From: Streptomyces chattanoogensis
Lineage (GTDB): Bacteria > Actinomycetota > Actinomycetes > Streptomycetales > Streptomycetaceae
DNA length: 64,000 nucleotides
Direction: 5' to 3'
NCBI RefSeq assembly: GCF_001294335.1
Contig: NZ_LGKG01000013.1
Coordinates: 186,001 to 250,000, forward strand
The position numbers and the translations under genes were made by a program. A model generated the notes under the pieces. That model saw only the letters and a program-made list of their open reading frames with translations. It was not told the DNA's origin and ran no database searches. Position 1 is the stretch's first letter. Every line of letters starts with the position of its first letter. Positions 59,690 to 64,000 of this stretch are shown here, in pieces.

Positions 59690-60826
59690 GTGGACTGCGA
59701 GGGGACGCCGCCGTCGCCGCCTCGTGCCGACGGCCCGCCGCTCCTTTGCGTACGGACACGGCCCGAGCCGATTGCGTACGCCTTGGCACGCCCCGTCCGC
59801 ACCACCCCGCTGGTGGCCGCGCTCCTCCTCGCCCTCCTCGGCTCGCTGCTGTGCGGGACCGGCCTCGGCGCCGCCGGAATCGGCTGGCCGCAGGTGCTGC
59901 GCTATCTGGGCGCCGGGCTCACCGGCGGCACCATCGGGCCCGACGAGGTCTCCGCGTACACCATCGTCTGGGAGCTGCGCTTCCCCCGGGCCCTGCTGGC
60001 CGCGGTCGTCGGCGCCGGGCTCTCCGCCATCGGCGTCGCCGTCCAGGCCCTGGTCCGCAACGCCCTCGCCGACCCCTTCGTCCTCGGCATCTCCTCCGGC
60101 GCCGCGGTCGGCGCCAATGCCGTCCTCCTCTTCGGGGCGCTCGGCGCCCTGGGCGTGTGGGCGCTGTCGGTGTCGGCGTTCGTCTCCGCACTGATCGCCA
60201 TGGCCCTGGTGTACGCGGCCGCCCGTACGGCCCATGGGCTCACCCCGCTGCGGCTGGTCCTGACCGGCACCGCGATGTACTACGGCTTCTCCGCGGTCAC
60301 CACGCTGATGGTGTTCACCGCGGACCGGGGCGAGGCGGCCCGCTCGGCGATGATGTGGCTGCTCGGGAGCCTGAGCGGGGCGGGCTGGGGCTCGCTGCCG
60401 ATCGCCGCGGCCGCGGTGACCGCCGCACTGGCCCATCTGCTGCTCTCGGCCGGCCGGCTGAACGCGCTGGCCATGGGCGATGAGACCGCCGCCGCCCTCG
60501 GGGTGGACGCCGGGCGGCTGCGCCGCGAGCTGTTCGTGGTCGCCGCCGCGGTCACCGGCGCGGTGGTCGCGGTCAGCGGCGCGATCGGATTCGTCGGACT
60601 GATGGTGCCGCATGTGACGCGGATGCTGGTCGGCGCCGGCCACCGCCGGGTGCTGGCCGTCGCCCCGCTGCTGGGCGCGGTGCTGCTGGTGTGGGTGGAT
60701 CTGCTGTCGCGGGTGCTGCTGGCACCGGTGGAACTGCCGGTCGGCGTGCTCACCGCCGTGATCGGCGTGCCCTGCTTCGTGCTGCTGATGCGGCGGCGCG
60801 GCTACACCTTCGGAGGCGGTGCCTGA
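59690..60826 (+). CDS. FecCD-type ABC permease under B12 riboswitch (corrinoid import)
   Basis: 378 residues with about nine or ten hydrophobic helices, a BtuC/FhuB-like permease. Family motifs: LPRALLAAVVGAGLS-type segment (RFPRALLAAVVGAGLSAIG), LADPFVLGISSGAA and GLMVPHVTRMLVG. The start is uncertain. GTG 59690 lies at the edge of the riboswitch, and TTG 59783 would begin just before the first helix. The ATPase gene overlaps the stop (TGATG). A corrinoid substrate is inferred from the riboswitch. Confidence 0.9.
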   Translation: MDCEGTPPSPPRADGPPLLCVRTRPEPIAYALARPVRTTPLVAALLLALLGSLLCGTGLGAAGIGWPQVLRYLGAGLTGGTIGPDEVSAYTIVWELRFPRALLAAVVGAGLSAIGVAVQALVRNALADPFVLGISSGAAVGANAVLLFGALGALGVWALSVSAFVSALIAMALVYAAARTAHGLTPLRLVLTGTAMYYGFSAVTTLMVFTADRGEAARSAMMWLLGSLSGAGWGSLPIAAAAVTAALAHLLLSAGRLNALAMGDETAAALGVDAGRLRRELFVVAAAVTGAVVAVSGAIGFVGLMVPHVTRMLVGAGHRRVLAVAPLLGAVLLVWVDLLSRVLLAPVELPVGVLTAVIGVPCFVLLMRRRGYTFGGGA

Positions 60827-61605
60827 TGCGGATCGACATCGAGGGGCTGTCCGTCGCGGTGGCCGGAAACCGCCTCGTCCACGACATCACGCTACGGGCC
60901 GACAGCGGGCGGCTCATCGGCCTGGTCGGCCCCAACGGCAGCGGCAAGTCGACCCTGCTGCGGTGCGTGTACCGCGCGCTGCGGCCGGCCGCCGGGACCG
61001 TACGGCTGGACGGCGCGGACCTGCACGCCATGGATGCGCGCGAGGGCGCCCGGCTGCTGGCCGCGCTGCCGCAGGAGGCGAGCACGGAGTTCGACTTCAC
61101 CGTGGCCGAGGTCGTCGCGATGGGGCGGCTGCCGCATCAGCGCGGCTCCGGCCGGGCGAGCGCCGCCGACACCGAGGTGTGCACGCGGATGCTGGCCCGG
61201 GTCGGCGCGGCCCATCTGGCCGACCGCGGCTTCCTCGCCCTCTCCGGCGGCGAGAAACAGCGCGTCCTGATCGCCCGCGCACTGGCCCAGGAGCCCAAGG
61301 TCCTGGTGCTCGACGAACCCACCAACCACCTGGACATCGCCCAGCAGTTGGAGGTTCTGGCGCTGGTGCGGGAGAGCGGGCTGACGGTGCTGACCGCACT
61401 CCACGACCTCAATCTGGCCGCCGTGCACTGCGATGAGCTCCATGTCATCGCCCACGGCCGCATCGTCGCCTCGGGTCCGCCGCACGACGTGCTCACCGCC
61501 GGGCTGCTGGCCGAGGTGTTCGGCGTCCGCGCCCATCGCGTACGGCATCCCGAAACGGGCGCCCCGCAGCTGCTGTTCGACCGCCTGTCCCCGTCCGCCT
61601 CATGA
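60826..61605 (+). CDS. ABC importer ATPase (BtuD-like)
   Basis: 259 residues: Walker A GPNGSGKST, Q-loop ALPQEA, signature LSGGEKQ, Walker B VLVLDEPTNHLD, H-loop LHDL. Typical FepC/BtuD-type subunit. ATG shares a base with the permease stop; its own stop overlaps the binding-protein ATG (ATGA). Powers corrinoid or iron-chelate import. Confidence 0.93.
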   Translation: MRIDIEGLSVAVAGNRLVHDITLRADSGRLIGLVGPNGSGKSTLLRCVYRALRPAAGTVRLDGADLHAMDAREGARLLAALPQEASTEFDFTVAEVVAMGRLPHQRGSGRASAADTEVCTRMLARVGAAHLADRGFLALSGGEKQRVLIARALAQEPKVLVLDEPTNHLDIAQQLEVLALVRESGLTVLTALHDLNLAAVHCDELHVIAHGRIVASGPPHDVLTAGLLAEVFGVRAHRVRHPETGAPQLLFDRLSPSAS

Positions 61606-62633
61606 GGTCCTTCATGCCCATCCGCCGCCCCGCCGCCCTGCTCGCCGTCCTCACCCTCGCGCTCACCGGCTGCGGCGCACGCGTGGCCCCCGGCACCGGG
61701 AACGCCGCCGACCGCCCCTCGGCCCACTACCCCGTCACCATCGACAACTGCGGCGTCAGGACGACGTACGACAAGGCGCCCCGGCGCGTGGTCACCAACG
61801 ACGTGGGCATCGCCGACATCATGTTCGCGCTGGGCCTCGAGGACCACATGGCGGGCTACATCATGCCCGCCTACCGGGGCGATCTCGCCGCCGTCCCGTG
61901 GAAGTCCGCCTACGGCAAGGTCCCCTGGCTCTCCAAGAAGGCCATCACCAAGGAAATGGCCCTGGACGCCAGGGCCGATCTGGTCTTCGCGGGCTGGCAC
62001 TACGGCTTCGGCGAGGAGAGCGGTGTCACCCCGGCCTCCCTCAAGAAGCTCGGCATCGGCAGCTACGTCCTGACCGAGTCCTGCCGCAACGGCACCGGCG
62101 ACGGCTCACGCGGTGTGATGCCGCCGCTGGAGGCCCTCTACACCGACCTGGAGACGCTGGGAAAGATCTTCGACGTGGAGGACCGCGCCGCCGCACTGAT
62201 CAAGAAATACAAGAAGCAGGTCGCCGACGCCCAGGCCAAGGCCCCCGAGGAGGGCGAGCGGCCGTCGGTCTTCCTCTACGACGGAGGCGAGGACAAACCG
62301 CTGACCTCGGGCCGCTACGCCGGACCGCACGACATCATCACCAAGGCGGGCGGCCGGCACGTCATGAAGGACCTCAAGGACTCCTGGACGACCGTCGGCT
62401 GGGAAACCGTCGTCGAACGCAACCCGGACGTCATCGTCATCAACGACTACGGCACCCCTTCCGCCGCCCGGAAGAAGGCGTTCCTCGAGTCCTACCCGCC
62501 CCTCGCGCACGTCTCGGCGATCAAGCACCACCGCATCTACGTCATGGATTACGCCGATCTGGTCGAGAGCCCGCGCAATCCCGCCGCGGTCACCGCACTG
62601 GCGGAGTATCTGCGGGACGTACACACGGGCTGA
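61602..62633 (+). CDS. Substrate-binding lipoprotein (BtuF-like)
   Basis: 343 residues. Lipoprotein signal ending in LTGC (Cys at about residue 24), then TIDNCGVRTTYDKAPRRVV and the periplasmic-binding fold of class III (TroA-like). VVTNDVGIADIMFALGL and SWTTVGWETVVERNPDVIVIND are typical. It sits outside the membrane and delivers the ligand to the permease. Third gene of the riboswitch-controlled operon. Confidence 0.92.
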   Translation: MRSFMPIRRPAALLAVLTLALTGCGARVAPGTGNAADRPSAHYPVTIDNCGVRTTYDKAPRRVVTNDVGIADIMFALGLEDHMAGYIMPAYRGDLAAVPWKSAYGKVPWLSKKAITKEMALDARADLVFAGWHYGFGEESGVTPASLKKLGIGSYVLTESCRNGTGDGSRGVMPPLEALYTDLETLGKIFDVEDRAAALIKKYKKQVADAQAKAPEEGERPSVFLYDGGEDKPLTSGRYAGPHDIITKAGGRHVMKDLKDSWTTVGWETVVERNPDVIVINDYGTPSAARKKAFLESYPPLAHVSAIKHHRIYVMDYADLVESPRNPAAVTALAEYLRDVHTG

Positions 62634-62654
62634 CCGCCCTCCTACACTGGCTGT

Positions 62655-63104
62655 GTGGTGACCACCAACTGGCAGAGCGACCTCCGCAGGCGCGGGTACC
62701 GCCTGACCCCACAGCGCCAGCTCGTCCTGGAGGCCGTGGACAGGCTGGAGCACGCCACCCCTGACGACATCCTCACCGAGGTCCGCAAGACGGCGGGCGG
62801 CGTGAACATCTCCACGGTCTACCGGACCCTGGAGCTGCTGGAGGAGCTCGGCCTGGTCAGCCACGCCCACCTGGGCCACGGCTCACCGACGTACCACCTG
62901 GCCGACCGGCACCACCACATCCATCTGGTGTGCCGGGACTGCACCGAGATCATCGAGGCGGACCAGTCGGTGGCCGACGCGCTGACGTCCCAACTGCGCA
63001 GCCAATTCGGCTTCGATACGGATATGAAGCACTTCGCGATCTTCGGGCGCTGTGCGGCATGCACCGAAAAAGCCAATGCGAAGGCCGCTCGGAACGACGC
63101 ATAG
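62655..63104 (+). CDS. nur: Nur, nickel-responsive Fur-family regulator
   Basis: 149 residues. The Fur-type HTH begins with RGYRLTPQRQLVLEAVD and has NISTVYRTLELLEELGLV. Metal-site His-rich segments are HLADRHHHIHLVCRDC and DMKHFAIFGRCAAC. The sequence matches the S. coelicolor nickel regulator Nur, which controls sodF, sodN and nickel uptake. GTG start at 62655, 21 bp after the binding-protein stop, so read-through from the corrinoid operon is possible. Confidence 0.94.
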   Translation: MVTTNWQSDLRRRGYRLTPQRQLVLEAVDRLEHATPDDILTEVRKTAGGVNISTVYRTLELLEELGLVSHAHLGHGSPTYHLADRHHHIHLVCRDCTEIIEADQSVADALTSQLRSQFGFDTDMKHFAIFGRCAACTEKANAKAARNDA

Positions 63105-63125
63105 TCGCGCCGTAGGCTGGCTTCC

Positions 63126-64000
63126 ATGAAGAGCCCACTGCTGTCGCTGCCCGGTGCCGTTCCCGCCGAGGCCCCCGACGAAGGTGTCGCCGCGCACTAC
63201 GGCGATCTCTTCCGGGAGCAACGGACCCTCGCCGACGGCTCCGGCTTCGTGGACCTCTCGCACCGTGGCGTGGTCACCGTCAGCGGTCCCGAGCGGCTGA
63301 GCTGGCTGCATCTGCTGATCACCCAGCACGTCAGCGAGCTGCCGCCCGGCCGGGCCACCGAGGCGCTGATCCTGTCCGCGCACGGCCACATCGAGCACGC
63401 CCTCTACCTCGTCGACGACGGCGAGACGACCTGGCTGCACACCGAGCCCGGCGACCAGGAGGCGCTGATCGCCTATCTGGAGAGCATGAAGTTCTTCTAC
63501 CGCGTCGAGGTCGCCGACCGCACCGAGGAGACCGCCGTCGTCCACCTCCCGGCGGGTTCGATCGCCGAGGTGCCCGAGGGCGCAGTCGTACGGGAGACCC
63601 CGCACGGCCGCGATCTCTTCCTCCCCCGCGCCGACCTGGAGTCCTTCGCGGCGGCCCACGGACCCGCGGTCGGCGTGCTCGCCCTCGAGGCCCTGCGCGT
63701 CGAGGCGCACCGCCCGCGGCTGGGCCTGGAGACGGACCACCGCACCATCCCGCACGAGCTGGGCTGGATCGGCACCGCCGTGCACCTCCAGAAGGGCTGC
63801 TACCGCGGCCAGGAGACCGTCGCCCGCGTCCACAACCTGGGCAAGCCCCCGCGCCGTCTGGTCTTCCTCCACCTGGACGGCAGCGAGGTCCATCTCCCCC
63901 CGCACGGCACCCCCGTACGCCTGACCGCCGACGGCGCGGAAGGCCGTCAGCTCGGCTTCATCACCACCTCGGCCCGCCATCACGAGCTCGGCCCGATCGC
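63126..64000 (+). CDS. ygfZ: YgfZ/GcvT-like folate-binding protein, 3' end outside window
   Basis: About 291 residues are visible before the window ends. The hallmark KGCYRGQE (LQKGCYRGQETVARVHNLG) is present, with a GcvT-like N-terminal fold (FVDLSHRGVVTVSGPERLSWL). YgfZ proteins use folate to help maintain Fe-S enzymes. ATG at 63126, 21 bp after nur on the same strand. Confidence 0.92.
   Translation, partial: MKSPLLSLPGAVPAEAPDEGVAAHYGDLFREQRTLADGSGFVDLSHRGVVTVSGPERLSWLHLLITQHVSELPPGRATEALILSAHGHIEHALYLVDDGETTWLHTEPGDQEALIAYLESMKFFYRVEVADRTEETAVVHLPAGSIAEVPEGAVVRETPHGRDLFLPRADLESFAAAHGPAVGVLALEALRVEAHRPRLGLETDHRTIPHELGWIGTAVHLQKGCYRGQETVARVHNLGKPPRRLVFLHLDGSEVHLPPHGTPVRLTADGAEGRQLGFITTSARHHELGPI

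Noticed and set aside
1..64000. tRNA, rRNA, CRISPR array or biosynthetic gene cluster core enzymes
   Set aside because: None seen by eye on either strand; no PKS/NRPS modules, no regular spacer arrays, no CCA-type tRNA cloverleaf recognised.

Overview
The window is chromosomal DNA from a Streptomyces species or close relative. Base composition is very GC-rich, third codon positions are mostly G or C, and GTG starts are frequent. It also carries mycothiol genes (mshA, mshD), the actinobacterial nitrogen regulator glnR and the Streptomyces nickel regulator nur. Both ends are cut inside genes: phoR on the left and a ygfZ-type gene on the right. I saw no rRNA, tRNA, CRISPR array or origin.

Layout. 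0-5 kb: phosphate control (phoR and phoU, divergent over two copies of a PHO-box-like array), an 8-cysteine metallothionein-like peptide, gpmA and an MFS exporter. 5.3-7.1 kb: an IS200/IS605 element with a damaged tnpA (HUH second histidine replaced by Arg) and a frameshifted tnpB. 7.2-20 kb: metabolic and regulatory pairs, each sitting with its own regulator: SnoaL-like/TetR, mshA-ybjN, XRE/aldo-keto reductase, a cyanate operon (LysR-cynT-cynS), an exonuclease, DUF4345/TetR, and two hydrolases. 20-24 kb: a polyphosphate operon (ppk, CHAD, NUDIX). 24.3-27.7 kb: an unusual cassette of small peptide gene, strong hairpin, ABC exporter, coupled small ORF and AraC-type regulator. 28-31.7 kb: small secreted protein, GNAT, CMD-like protein, and an HTH/TPR regulator divergent from three small coupled ORFs. 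31.8-40.8 kb: mshD with an erythromycin-esterase-like gene, a secreted 5'-nucleotidase, and several membrane or envelope proteins. 40.8-47.5 kb: an MprAB-like two-component system, an HtrA-like protease, an intact-looking tnpB-only IS200/IS605 element inserted just upstream of the protease, a LacI regulator, and glnR preceded by an overlapping 26-codon upstream ORF. 47.7-53.8 kb: hydrolase, imine-reductase-like oxidoreductase with TetR, and a heterodimeric ABC exporter whose catalytic half has lost its 3' end. 54-64 kb: MoaD-like protein, envelope proteins, a leader-peptide-controlled thiosulfate sulfurtransferase operon, small sulfur and heme proteins, a cobalamin-riboswitch-controlled ABC importer, nur, and ygfZ.

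The main themes are phosphate and polyphosphate homeostasis, mycothiol and sulfur metabolism, nitrogen control (glnR) and metal/corrinoid control (riboswitch importer, nur). From memory of S. coelicolor gene order, the left part (phoR to mshA) and the part from ppk onward run in opposite relative directions, so a rearrangement breakpoint probably lies between about 10.5 and 20 kb, among the accessory gene pairs.

The most noteworthy items are the peptide/ABC/AraC cassette, the truncated ABC half-transporter, the insertion that places tnpB in ATGA overlap with the protease start, the glnR upstream ORF, the three-gene small-ORF locus with its TPR regulator, and the two damaged transposition genes of the first IS element.
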